From Budorcas taxicolor (lineage: Eukaryota; Chordata; Mammalia; Artiodactyla; Bovidae), in contig NC_068925.1 of NCBI RefSeq assembly GCF_023091745.1, forward strand, positions 74,899,085 through 74,963,084: a stretch of DNA of 64,000 bases. The letters run 5' to 3'. Positions 20,578 through 31,650 of this stretch are shown in pieces. How positions within the stretch are numbered: the stretch's first letter is position 1; each line of letters opens with the position of its first letter. A program made the position numbers and the translations under genes. A model generated the notes under the pieces. The model ran no database searches. It saw only the letters and a list, made by a program, of their open reading frames with translations, and had not been told where the DNA came from.

Positions 20578-22025
20578 GCGGGGAACTCTATTTTGCATCC
20601 CATGGTTATTTCTCCGCACTAATGAAATGGACATTTTTCTTCAGTGAATTGAATCAAAACTAATTGAGTAGTAATCAGCACAGACCCTGAAGTTCAAGGA
20701 AATGTAGTCTGACTAGCGCTTTGTAGAAATGCAGACACCATTAACTATCTTCAAATGAGATTTTTTTTTTAATTAGTGGAATCTTAGCAACCTATTACAG
20801 ATGGGTGTAAGTGTTATCACACAAAAAGCTCCTCATTTGTTTAGTGCAGGGAGGGGAAATTTATTTTCAATTAATTCGAGTGCTGATGGGGTGCGATGGT
20901 CTGTTGTGCCCTCTTCCCCAGAAAATATCTCAAACTGATGTGTACTCCTACATGGACCTTAAAAGAAAATACAGAATCCATTAATTGGATTCTCAGATGT
21001 TTTCAAGAAGGACTGGTTTTTATTCCTAGAGCCCATTCAGTGATGGAGATGAAAACAAGATTTTTGCTTGCTTGTTTTTGAATATCTTAGAGCTAACTCT
21101 GTCGAAGTTCAAATCACACTGTGATGGAAGAAGCTCCAGAGATATGTTTGGGAGCCATGGGGTCATGCTCTTTGTCTTTGAATACATCTACAAATTCTTC
21201 TTTGATTAATCTGATAGTACTTATTGCTTCAGTTTGGACTGTGGGTATAAACAACAATATGGATAGAAATTAATACCCTGTCTAGGTATTAATACTCCCC
21301 TTCTATGGGCAAAATCTGGTATATTATAAGAAGACATTTATGTCCTATGAATATGGGCTTAAGTTACAGCTAAGAGACATTTGGTTATGTGTAAAGGAGA
21401 GCTTCTTTACTGTGACAGACTAGAAAATTTCTCCTAAATTTTTAAGACAGCTGGCTCATCAGGTGTGGTTCAATAGCGGCCAGGGGTCAACTACATGAGT
21501 TCCTAATTTCAGAAATTGGATTCCATTTACTTGTACAATCCACTGAGATGTGATGTGTCCGAGATCCCTTTGCCTTCTGAGCCTTCTCAGTGCCACTTGG
21601 GTTTGGGAAACAGAGACTTCTCTTTTGTGAAGATGACCAACAGGGGTGGCAGGTTCCTGATATGGGCATGAGACTCTTGAGGTGGGCACGAGAGCCAGGT
21701 TAAGGCAGGTAGGTTGGAGGAAATGCACCCCAATGTTTGGCAAATGGCTAAACAGATGAGTCATTTCCCTGGGACTGGCAATCTAATGCTTCCATCCACA
21801 CTAAATTCACATTAAAAATTGATTGCTCCATCATTTTTAAGAACAGCCAGACTTGATGGTGCATGTTAGCATTTCCTTGAGGTGAGATAAAACTGCCTGG
21901 AGTCAGTCTCTCAAGCCGGTCGGCAGGACCAGGTGGGGAGGAAGGAGCACACAAGGAGAGGGAACAGGGACTCACCTCCTCCATCCCGGCCACTATGGGT
22001 CCACAGTGGGAGAGGACGCTCTTCT

Positions 22026-22039
22026 GTCACCATGGCAAC
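22026..22039. promoter_or_regulatory. RFX X-box match
   Basis: GTCACCATGGCAAC fits GTNRCCNNRGYAAC at every position. It lies about 1.46 kb from the other X-box in the same repeat-poor block. Confidence 0.5.
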
Positions 22040-23044
22040 CTCAGAGCATCCCAGTGGGATTAGGGGGTTGAGAGGCAAGAAATGCCAAGTTTGGAGGCAT
22101 TAGGGCCCTTGGAAAGATGATGGGCTTTCATTAGAAATAAACACAACAAGTGGCTGGGCACTAGAGGAGAGTGGATTTATGGTTTATGACATTCCTAAAA
22201 TATCTTTATTTAATAATGAAAACTTCATTATCCGGGCCTGGGTTGAAGTGTTGCTGTGGGTCCTCTGAGGATCCCAGCAAAGATCTTTCATCTTGACGGA
22301 AGTTCTAAATTACACCATTAGTGTTCTAACCGAGAGGCTGTTATTGCCTGTTTGGTCTATCCAGGGAAATGAGACACACGTTGCTGGCGAGTGTGGGCTA
22401 TTGAAATCTAATAGCTTAGAATATTAAAAATGGGGGCTGGGCTGGGGGTATGCCTCTCTTTTCCCTCCTCGTCTCTCCCTTTCACTCCCCTCCCCCTACC
22501 ACAAGCTGGGGAAAAGTTAAGTGATAAACCTGGGATGTTTACTAAAATTTCCTTACTTTTCTAGGAAAAAGAAGTAATTCATCTTTATTGTGGCCAAAGC
22601 CTTTATCACATTATTGAGAAACTACCATAAGGAGACCCCGAAAGCTAATTTCAGACCAACTGTATGAGCCTATTATGCCTTTATTTTCATCCCAGGTATT
22701 TCTGTATTCTTTTCAGCAGCGCAGCCTGACCTCCAAAAATGTGTCTGGTCTTTGGATGTTTCAAAGACAATTAGATCTGACTGGCTCCCGGTGTTTGACT
22801 AATGGTCAGAACAGATAGCTCTCCAGACCACTGTTCAATTTTCACTCCTTCTGGCGGGGCTGGAAAATGGCCTGGCTGGGCCTGTGGACTCCGAAGAAGG
22901 CCACGTGGGCGAGCCCAGACCTCTTCAGTCTGCGCCCCTTTGCTCCCATTTCTTCCTCCTCATCCCTCCACTCCCTCCAACAGAAACATTTCACCTGCAT
23001 TTGCCAGTGGCCGTCTCTAAGGCTTGTTGCCCATGTGGTATACT

Positions 23045-23275
23045 AATAATAATGAAAGTGAAATTTTACTTGCTTTGCAGTGTCTGACTCTTTGTAATTC
23101 TGCTGACTGTAGCCAATCAGTCTCCTCTGTCCATGGGACTTCTCAGGCAAGAACACTGGAGTGGGTTGCCATTCCCTTCTCCAGGGGATCTTCCTGACCC
23201 AGGGATGGAAGCTAGGAGTCCTGCATTGCAGGTAGATTCTTTACCATCTGAGTCAACAGAAAAGCCCAATAATAA
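23045..23275 (-). mobile_element. Bov-tA SINE with 8-bp TSD
   Basis: Antisense Bov-tA body at 23053-23267 with 'gaaagtgaaattttacttgc' at the tail side and 'ctgcattgcaggtagattct' in the head. AATAATAA occurs at both ends (23045-23052, 23268-23275). The AT-rich TSD is low in information but correctly placed. Confidence 0.85.
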
Positions 23276-23277
23276 CA

Positions 23278-23542
23278 CTCCAGTACTCTTGCCTGGAAAA
23301 TCCCATGGACAGAGGAGCCTGGTAGGCTACAGTCCATGGGGTCGCTAAGAGCCAGACATGACTGAGCGACTTCACTTTGACTTTTCACTTTCATGCTTTG
23401 GAGAAGGAAATGGCAACCCACTCCAGTGTTCTTGCCTGGAGAATCCCAGGGACGGCGGAGCCTGGTAGGCTGCCGCCTATGGGGCCGCACAGAGTCAGAC
23501 ATGACTGAAGCGACTTAGCAGCAGCAGCAGCAGCAGTAGTAG
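23278..23542 (+). mobile_element. Bov-A2 SINE
   Basis: 5'-truncated by about 25 bp. First monomer, 'cacttttcactttcatgc' linker, second monomer with 'gctgccgcctatggggccgc', then an AGC/AGT trinucleotide tail at 23518-23544. It is adjacent to an antisense Bov-tA. Confidence 0.9.
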
Positions 23543-23544
23543 TA

Positions 23545-24480
23545 GTTATAATGGAGTGGGCTTGTGTGGTAGGCCCTATGTCAAGTGCTTTCAAGGCATT
23601 AGCTCATTTAATCTTCACACCCACTTTATGAGATGTAACTCATAACTCAACTTTTCATTGAGATAGAAACATATTCCCTGGGGAGAGAGTGGCAAGTTTG
23701 CTACTTAACATTGGTCAGGGATGATGTGTGATCTCTTTGGTGTTTGTAATACTGCATGGTTAGTTCTGCTGGAGATACTAAATGAAACATAACATTGAAA
23801 ATATCTTTCTAAACTATGGCACCAGACAGGGCCCTATTCTAACATGCAAGTTACTACCATTCTTTGGAAGTGTGTTCAGCAATCAGTATGTAGCTATAGA
23901 GAACTTTCTTAATTAGCAGCTAGCAGGAGCCTGCAGGATTACAAATGGGTCAGGTCAGTTTTGCTGGGAAAGAGATCAAGAAAGGCCCTCCGCATGGGAC
24001 GCAGCTGTGGAGAGTGGGCCAGAAGGAAGCACGGCTGGGGGGCGAACTCGACAAGCAAAGAAATGAGCAGAGGGTGTGTGTGCACACGCGCGTGTGTCCA
24101 TGCAGGCTGGACAGGGGCTGTTGAAGGGAAGGGCAATAGAGCGTGAGCACAAGAAAGGTGGTGGCCTCGGGGAGCAGGAAGAGGGCACACTGAGAGCAAG
24201 ACTTCCCTTATTCAGGGCAGGCCCCACATGTCTCATTGAGCACTTTCCAAACCCGGCCAAGGTTCAAGAGGAAGAAGCCTCTCTCTGCACTAGTCAAGAC
24301 TCTGATTTAGGATGTCAACGGTGGAGCCCGGCCATTTATCCTTTCAAAATGGCTTTCTGGGTGGCAGCCACTGAGCATTCATCCACAGAGCCTTTGTAAA
24401 CACGCCAGTCACATCACTCTTCCATTCCACACACACACACAAAGACACATGTGCATACACACATGTGCACACACTTTCCT
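23545..24480. other. Unique intergenic DNA with alternating Pu-Py runs
   Basis: No gene or clear repeat. Contains perfect alternating purine-pyrimidine runs at 24074-24097 (24 nt) and 24445-24474 (30 nt) plus a CA run at 24428-24441. Confidence 0.4.
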
Positions 24481-24484
24481 TTTC

Positions 24485-25530
24485 TTTCCTCCCTATCAAA
24501 CTGCACCTGCTTAACTCTTGCTCACCGATAGCTCTCACCTTCCCTGACCTTATTCTACACCAAGCTCTTTTATTGTGCAATCTCCAGAGCTGGGTTGCTT
24601 TTCAGAGCACTCATCTCAGTTCAGTTCAGTCGCTCAGTCATGTCCGACTCTGCAACCCCATGAATCGCAGCACACCAGGCCTCCCTGTCCATCACCGTCT
24701 CCCGGAGTTCACTCAGATTCACGTCAATTGAGTCAGTGATGCCATCCAGCCATCTCATCCTCTGTCGTCCCCTTCTCCTCCTGCCCCCAATCCCTCCCAG
24801 CATCAGAGTCTTTTCCAATGAGTCAACTCTTCACATGAGGTGGCCAAAGTACTGGAGTTTCAGCTTTAGAATCATTCCTTCCAAAGAATTCCCAGGGCTG
24901 ATCTCCTTCAGAATGGACTGATTGGACCTCCTTGCAGCCCAAGGGACTCTCAAGAGTCTTCTCCAACACCACAGTTCAAAAGCATCAATTCTCTGGCACT
25001 CAGCTTTCTTTATAGGCCAACTCTCACATCCATACATGACTACTGGAAAAACCATAGCCTTGACTAGATGAACCTTCGTTGGCAAAGTAATATCTCTGCT
25101 TTTGAATATGCTATCTAGGTTGGTCATAGCTTTTCTTCCAAGGAGTAAGCATCTTTTAATTTCATGGCTGCAATCACCATCTGCAGCGATTTTGGAGCCC
25201 AAAAAAACAAAGTCTGACACTGTTTCCACTGTTTCCCCATCTATTTGCCATGAAGTGATGGGACCAGATGCCATGATCTTCATTTTCTGAATGTTGAGCT
25301 TTAAGCCAACTTTTTCACTCTCCTCTTTCACTTTCATCAAGAGGCTTTTTAGGTCCTCTTCACTTTCTGCCATAAGGGTGGTGTCATCTGCACTCACCTC
25401 AGTTTGTAGTTATATACTTAGAAGAAGAAACTCCATGAACAGGGCCTATGTTTGTTTCATGGAATATCGATTCCATCCCAGCACTAGAATAGACCGGAAC
25501 GGGGTTGGTGATGAACACTGTATGTAATTT
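24485..25530 (+). mobile_element. L2 LINE 3' region, split by BovB
   Basis: Left piece 24485-24619 ('ctcaccttccctgacctta', 'cttttcagagcactcatc') and right piece 25402-25530 ('agttatatacttagaagaag', 'aactccatgaacagggcct', 'ccatcccagcactagaa') are colinear parts of the L2 3' end. Together with the TSD this shows the BovB at 24620-25389 landed inside an older L2. Confidence 0.6.
24607..25402 (-). mobile_element. BovB LINE, RT C-terminal half and 3' end, 13-bp TSD
   Basis: Antisense BovB at 24620-25389, bounded by GCACTCATCTCAG (24607-24619) and GCACTCACCTCAG (25390-25402), with one mismatch. The reverse strand keeps a 188-codon open frame (25397 down to 24831) covering the RT from its ADD catalytic residues ('ADDTTLMAESEEDLKSLL') through 'LNIQKMKIMASGP' to 'LKLQYFGHLM'. 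The tyrosine of YADD is lost at the truncation point, and the C-terminal frame breaks near 24830. The open frame reflects youth, not function. Confidence 0.95.
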
Positions 25531-27304
25531 TTATCATCTGTTTTAGCCTGGGTCCCCTGAATATTGGGGGCTGCTAAGGCACTTAATAGCTCTTTGTTAA
25601 GGGGTGCATTTGAAGGGTAGTCAAGACAAAGGAACTGAGACAGTGAAGGAGGAAGGGCAAGCGTGCAGGGAGGCGCTGCTGAACTGGCCTCAGCTTTGTA
25701 ACAAGTGCCATCATGGCTGGGTCTCTGGCAGCCTTTCTGAAAGGCCTTGGAAATTCACGTGTCTCTCTCACGTGCCTGCTAGTGGTCAAAACTCGCTCCA
25801 TGAGGTAGGTAGTTTCTCGCACTTCTTGATGGTGTTGCCAGTAGGGCCCTGCCTGGAGACTGCAGGCAATCACTGCTGCCTAAAGGGCTTCTCAATGCAC
25901 TGCGGCCATGACGGCAGTAAGAGCAGCTGGGCTCTGGGGCAGAAGTCAGGAGTCTGATTTTTGCTTATTCTGCACCGAATGTCACGCTGGATACTTTCAG
26001 TAGGACTGGATAGGAGAGAATGTCTGGGTGCAGAATTTTAAAACGCTCTCACCTCCAGTGTTGTTCAAGCGCCAGTCTTGGTTTCCATTTCTCTTAACTA
26101 CCATGGACACCTTGATAGGTCAGATCAACATACTTGCATCCCATCTGGAAACAGAAACTAGAACACATCCAAATTCACCTAGCTAGTCAGCATGGTTCTT
26201 AGAAATTCATCTTTTTAAGTATATCCCTGTTACCACAAATTTAACCCCCCACCAAAAAAAAAAGAGTAGGATGGGTTTTGTCTTTATAAAGTCATTTACA
26301 CTAGGATCCATCCAAAGAGCAGAGGTCTCTTTATTTTTCTTGTCACTCAAAATGACACATCCCTACTCTCTGCTTCAAAGGACATGACCATCATTTTTAA
26401 AGAAGAGCAGACCCCAGGGCATTATGGAACCAAGGGAGTTGCAAAGAGTTACTAGTTTGCACAGCATTATAAATGCCTGAAGAACCCACTTTAGTGACTT
26501 AACGGTCCCCAGGAGAGGGTACAGAGTCTAGTCCTCAATCGACTTTCAAATTCTTGGTCATCAGCGAAGTTAAACCACCTACCTGAGTCAATAAACGACT
26601 AATGAGAAATCTGAAATTCCTAGGGGGTGTGGGTATCATTGAGCTTTCCCTCTATTTGGGCCCCAGAGGGAAGACTTCCCCCTCATAGTCCCACCTTTAT
26701 CTGTCTGTTTTCCTGGGAAAAGACCAGTGGCAGAAGCAGGATTTGAAGACATCGTTGGCAAAGCATAACTCAAGCTTGAGCCGTTCTTCAAACCTTGAAG
26801 ATCCTTCCTACCCCTTCTGCTCTCCTCCTTTTGATGATTCTTTTAAAAAAATTGTTTGATTCCTTGCCAAGAATCTGGGGTATTTTATTTTATCCAAAAG
26901 GCTTAGGGTAAGGAGGGGTCATCTGCTTGTTCTGAAGACCATAGCAGCTGGGATCATGCCTCCCGTGTGGCTGGCACCACTTTCCCTTTGAAGAAGCTCC
27001 ACACTCCAGGGTCAGCTGCTGCCGGGTGCTGTTCTCTGTGGGTCTTGAGGAATACCTCAAGGAATTAAGCTGTTTTCGAATGAGATCTAGAATTCCATCC
27101 ATCTCATACCTCTGACAGGGTGAGGAGTCAGATGGCGGACTTCAGCCACAGTCCCGTCTTAACTGCACCGACAGCCAAAGGAAGTACGGAGAGTACCGCG
27201 TGGGTTCTTAAGCAGTCTTAGTTAGGGGAGGGTAGATTTTTCAAGGCTTTCATTTCGGTTCCCATTAGAGCGAACCCTTTCCTCTGACTCAGGAAAGTCA
27301 GACC
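25531..27304. other. Unique intergenic DNA
   Basis: No repeat or gene recognised. Open frames of up to 117 codons lack family features. Confidence 0.35.
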
Positions 27305-27472
27305 GTCTGTATCTAAATCTGTGCTTGCCATTCACTATGTGACCTTGAGCATGTTGTATAACCTTTTTATGTCTCAATTTCCACCTCTGTAACACGTGAT
27401 AATATGGCCTCTGTTTTACAGAGGATGTGAGGATCACTAGCACAAGATAAATGGTAAACTCTCAGTAGACAA
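27305..27472 (+). mobile_element. MIR SINE
   Basis: MIR order: 'catt cactatgtgaccttgag', 'tctcaatttccacctctgt', 'ggcctctgttttacagagg', 'gtgaggatcactag'. Diverged ancient copy. Confidence 0.7.
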
Positions 27473-27809
27473 TGTTACTCAGTGACATTTTTATTATTTC
27501 AGTGACCACATAGCAGAGGAAGCCTATAGCTTAGGTATAGAGAAGCCCTTGAATGGCAATCTATTTCTTAATGCACACTTATTAAGGGCGGGGGTGGGGG
27601 TAGATTTTGCTTTACAAAAGAATGCAGTATAAGAGAACTTTAAAAAGTGTACTCTGCACTACATTTAAACTATGACTCGTTTCTCCAACCTAATTTACAC
27701 CCTTTATTTAGAAGCACACCTTTTGTTAGAGCAGCACACACCTGCAATATATATAAACAGCAGCCACTGCAGAAACTCGAGTTGAAAAACAAGAATTGAA
27801 GGAACTAAT
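27473..27809. other. Unannotated intergenic DNA
   Basis: Nothing recognised. Confidence 0.3.
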
Positions 27810-28015
27810 ATTAATGGAGTACCAACCCATGTGCTAGGGACATGTATATTGTTTTATTAATTCTCTGAAAGAGTCGTAAAAGAAGCCTACTCTGTGTGCC
27901 CCTTTTATAGATGAGGACATTAAAAGCAAAAGAAGCAAAATTTTCCAAGTTCAGAAAGCTTGTAGGTGGCAGTGCCGTGGTTTGAATCTCTGTGCTCATT
28001 TTACGAGACCATGGA
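27810..28015 (-). mobile_element. MIR SINE
   Basis: Antisense MIR: 'ccttttatagatgaggaca', 'aaattttccaagttcag', 'cttgtaggtggcagtgccgt', 'tttgaatctctgtgctc'. Diverged. Confidence 0.65.
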
Positions 28016-28447
28016 ACTCTTGACAAAAGCCATCTTTATTCCACAGTCTTTTCCTGTCTTCCCCTAGGAAACCCCTCCCATTAACCAATCCTGCTCTCCT
28101 TGAACTCTCACCCAAGGACCCTCCAGGCTTCTCAGGGGTAAAAAAATGAGCCTCCTTGGCTCAGGAGCACATTCTTCGGGGGTGTGGGAGAACAGCATGA
28201 TGGAAAAGAGGAAGCCAGGATACAAGGCTGTAGCGCAGTTTAATTAAATTAGCTCAAGATAATGATGTATCCTGAAATGGGAACACATCCATTAATGCTG
28301 TTATTATTATCAAGGACACTAATGGCCCACTGAGGATTGATGACAGAATCAACTGTCCATATGCTGTGAACCATAAGGAAACAATTGATAGGAAAAACCG
28401 CAACGAGGAATGTTGGATGGAATGGATTATGCATCCTTCATGATGAA

Positions 28448-28449
<2 letters not shown>

Positions 28450-28496
<47 letters not shown>
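28450..28496. repeat. (AC)n microsatellite
   Basis: About 23.5 uninterrupted AC units. Pure repeats of this length are usually polymorphic in ruminants. Confidence 0.98.
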
Positions 28497-28500
<4 letters not shown>

Positions 28501-28763
28501 CAAGGGGATGGATGCTTGGCATCTGGTTAGTCAATGAGCTGTGAAGGGAGTGAGGCAATAAACTGAGCAGGTTCCACATTAATATTATAATATGATATGT
28601 TTATAGGATGGGAACATTCAAGAGTGATTCCAGCAGCAATGTATAGGAAGTATTTTAATTGAGTTTGTGTTCTGCAACAGAAGCATGGACTTCATCCATC
28701 ACTCAAAGAAGGGGGTAAGAGGGAGGGGAGATTTTGACCTGTTTGCTTCTAAGTGGCCTTTGA

Positions 28764-28784
28764 TTTTTTTTTTTTTTTTTTTTT
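28764..28784. repeat. T homopolymer, 21 nt
   Basis: An uninterrupted run of T with no SINE body recognised next to it. Confidence 0.9.
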
Positions 28785-30102
28785 AGATGTAACCTATGCA
28801 AGGCATTATTTAAGTTTTGACTATTTGGCTAAGAAGACTGTTTAGGAAGACAGGAACTTTGGTGGCCCTACATACCCACAGGGTGTTAAAATAAAATACG
28901 CATATCTTAATGCCTTCCTGAAAGCATCCGCCTCTTCTGGTTCACCGGGGATCCATCTCTGCCTGCAAGATCTATGGTGTTATGGACAGAAGGGAGCTCA
29001 AGGCAGCCAATTATACCCGTGGAGCAAATCCTGAGAAGAGGAGACATAACACGGGCTCACGGAATGATTTGCTGCAGCAAGGGGCTCCATTAGCCCAGGA
29101 AAGAGGTTAGAGGGACAAAAGGTTCACAGCATAAGGAGGCAGCTGTGCGGAGAGCGTCATGAAGGGCTGCCAAGGGTGAGACAAAGGGGAGCTCTCCACC
29201 TGGAAAATGTTCCTCCTGACAGCAGTCTGTTCCAAGTGAAATCGAATGGTTTGCAAAAATGTGTTGAGAATCACAACCGTTTTATGTGTTTGGGATGGGA
29301 GGTTATTCGGCGATCAGGTCTCATGCATAGCTTGCAGGTGGATTATGAGTATGGATCTTTGGGTCTTGATAGGGTTCAGCGGGCTTGCTCTAAGGGCCAC
29401 ACATTCAACAATGGGCATAGTCTCTCCATGTCTGTTCAAGTGAATGGAGCAGAACCTCCCTCCAGGAGCCACCACCCTCTACTGTGAAGCTCTGACTCAA
29501 TCTTGGAAAGTAACCTGTACCAGACTTCTCCGTTAGCCTCCTCCGGTGGCCTTAACTAGGTTGAGGGCTGGAGAACTGCCCTGAGGGTATTTACTTCCTA
29601 TTTCAGGAGTGGGGAGGGGATTTCTTCTGCATATCCCAGGGAAAGCCATATGGGGGAAGATTTCTGATACTTCCGTCAGCCCTTCATTTGCACCTCCTTC
29701 TGGAAGAAGGATTTCTGTGATTGACAAGAGAGAAATTCACTTGTCTTCCCTTTCCTCTGTCTTCCTCTCCCCCCTCCCCTCCTCTCATTCCCTTTCTCTC
29801 TTTCCGTATATCCTGGCTTCCCCCCAGAAGAGACATTCCCTTCGTCTTCATTCCCACAAGGTCAGCACCCAAAGCCTCAACCGTCCCTTTTCATTGATAC
29901 TTAACAGTCTCCAACTGCCCTGCTTAGACTTCCAGTTCCTCGGAGACCTCACTGCATAAAATATTAATATGTCTTCCTTCCCAAGATATTTGCTCTCTCC
30001 CTTGATGTTGGCACCTCATCCCCACGTTATTTACAGGCTCAATTGTATTTAATCACAGAACAGCAGAGTCAACAAGCCCCCTGGATTGCGCATTCCCTTC
30101 TC

Positions 30103-30316
30103 TGTCACCTGGGCTTCCCTGGGGGCTCAGCTGGTAAAGAATCGGCCTGCAATGTGGGAGACCTGGGTTCAATCCCTGGGTTGGGAAGATCCCCTGGAGA
30201 AAGGAAAGGCTGCCGACTCCAGTATTCTGGCCTGCAGAATTCCCTGGCCTATATAGTCCATGGGGTCGAAAGAGTCGGACACGACTGAGCAACTTTCACT
30301 TCACTTCCTTGTCACC
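30103..30316 (+). mobile_element. Bov-tA SINE with 7-bp TSD
   Basis: Full-length sense copy at 30110-30309. The head includes 'gggggctcagctggtaaag' and B box 'gggttcaatccc'; the tail ends 'gactgagcaactttcacttc'. TGTCACC flanks it at 30103-30109 and 30310-30316. Confidence 0.85.
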
Positions 30317-30319
30317 GAG

Positions 30320-30945
30320 CCCCTCCCTTTCTTTGCACTGAAGCTCCTAGAAAATGGATTTCTTCAGACATTGTCTCCTGCACTCCTAGTCCCCAGCTCT
30401 GGCTCAGCCCGCTGCCATCGGCCTCTGCTTCCTCCGCGGGCAGACTGGCTCTCGGTGTCACATGTGACCCCTTACTCCCACTCTCAAGGGAATCTTAACT
30501 TCAGCTCTTGCCTGAGTGGGATCTTGTTGACCACACCCTTCTCCTGCAGTTCTTTTCTCCTTTAGCGGTTCTGACACCACGCTCACCTGTTCTTCCTTTT
30601 TCTCTGAAATCTTCTCCCTTTGGTCCCCTTTGTTGACTCTTCTTTCCCAACATCTCGTAAATGCTGATGTGTTCCCAGGCTCTGCCTTGGTTGTCTTATG
30701 CAAATCTCTCATGAATTCAACGACATGTTACTTAACTGCTAATGGTTATCTCATCATTTCCACCTCCTTGCTGTAGGACTGCAAGTCTGGGCCAGGGCAG
30801 CCCCCTAACTGTCTCCCTGCCTTTAGTCTGTTCCGCTCAGTCCATTCTTGACCCAGCGGCCAGAGATAGCTCTTTAAAATACGGCACAGTCCTTCAGTTT
30901 CTCCAATGCTTTCCTTTTTATATTTGCATAACATCCATGCTTGCT
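30320..30945 (+). mobile_element. L2 LINE, reverse-transcriptase region (ancient)
   Basis: Diverged but recognisable L2 coding-strand order: 'aagctcctagaaaatgg', 'atcttgttgaccacaccct', 'gttctgacaccacgctc', 'aaatgctgatg', 'ccctaactgtctccctgcct', 'ccattcttgacccagcggc', 'agatagctctttaaaatac'. Frames are broken. It is one of the longer L2 copies here. Confidence 0.65.
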
Positions 30946-31289
30946 GGCCAGCCCCTGCCTACCGCTAAGTGAGTTGTATTTTCATACACCAGCCAGTCTG
31001 GGGCACCTTCTTTGTGGCAGGCCCAGGGCTGAGCTCCGGCAATAAAACAGTGGCCTAGAGAGACTCAATCTTCTGCTCACAAAGCTTATTTATAGTAGGT
31101 GGTAAAAACAGTTAAATCAGTAATTATAGCGAAGGGTGAGAAGTTTTAAGGTAGAAGTAACCGTGGGGGCAGATGGCAGGATCCTTCATCTAGACTACGA
31201 GAGCGGGGAAGTCTGCCCAAGGAAGCCCTGTTTCACCTGGAAAATTAAAAAAAAGGAACTGTTTCACAAAATTGCCCATCATCCTTGCA

Positions 31290-31505
31290 CAGGGCAATGC
31301 TTCCTCTTCTATTTCAATTGGCCTCTCTGTCCCCTCCCTTCCCCACCCCTCCTCTCCCGCCCTCCAGCCCTGAGGACTCCTTAGAGGTTCCTGAAAGGAC
31401 CACACTCTCTCACATCTTCAAGCCTCTTCATTCCGGTGCGTCCTCCTCACATGTCAGGCCCTCTCCAGCTTTTACACTCTCTCCATCGGGTACCTTACAA
31501 AGAGT
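31290..31505 (+). mobile_element. L2 LINE 3'-region fragment (weak)
   Basis: Pyrimidine-rich with L2-like phrases ('gaggttcctgaaaggaccac', 'tctctcacatcttcaagcct'). Boundaries and identity are uncertain. Confidence 0.35.
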
Positions 31506-31509
31506 AGTA

Positions 31510-31650
31510 TGCTTGGTGATTAGGGCTATTGCCTAGCAGACTAGAATTCAGCCCGGTTCTGTCCCTGAGCTGGGCAGGGAGTTATTTAACTTTGCTGAAT
31601 CTCATTTTTTAGCTTGCAAGATGAGGATAGAAACAGTAAACATTAGAATT
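31510..31650 (+). mobile_element. MIR SINE
   Basis: MIR-like order: 'gcagactagaattcagccc', 'ggcagggagttatttaactt', 'tgctgaatctcattttt', 'agatgaggatagaaacagta'. Confidence 0.6.

Larger units (their letters stand above)
19926..23044. other. Repeat-poor block with regulatory-looking motifs
   Basis: 3.1 kb with no SINE or LINE I can recognise, next to dense repeats. It contains two perfect RFX X-box matches (20564-20577 and 22026-22039). Around the first are TTTGCAT at 20592-20598 and CTAATTGAG/TAATCAG homeodomain-type cores. At 22130-22700 there is further AT-core-rich sequence. Open frames in the GC-rich part (20166-20516) have no family features. Enhancer function is inference. Confidence 0.4.
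28016..30102. other. Unique intergenic DNA, partly constrained-looking
   Basis: 28230-28445 is rich in AT cores (TTTAATTAAATTA, CCATTAATGC, GATTATGCAT) and has two GGAATG words at 28407-28412 and 28419-28424, a spacing typical of paired TEAD-type sites. The remainder holds a microsatellite and T-run (listed separately) and pyrimidine-rich sequence near 29745-29815. No coding evidence. Confidence 0.4.
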
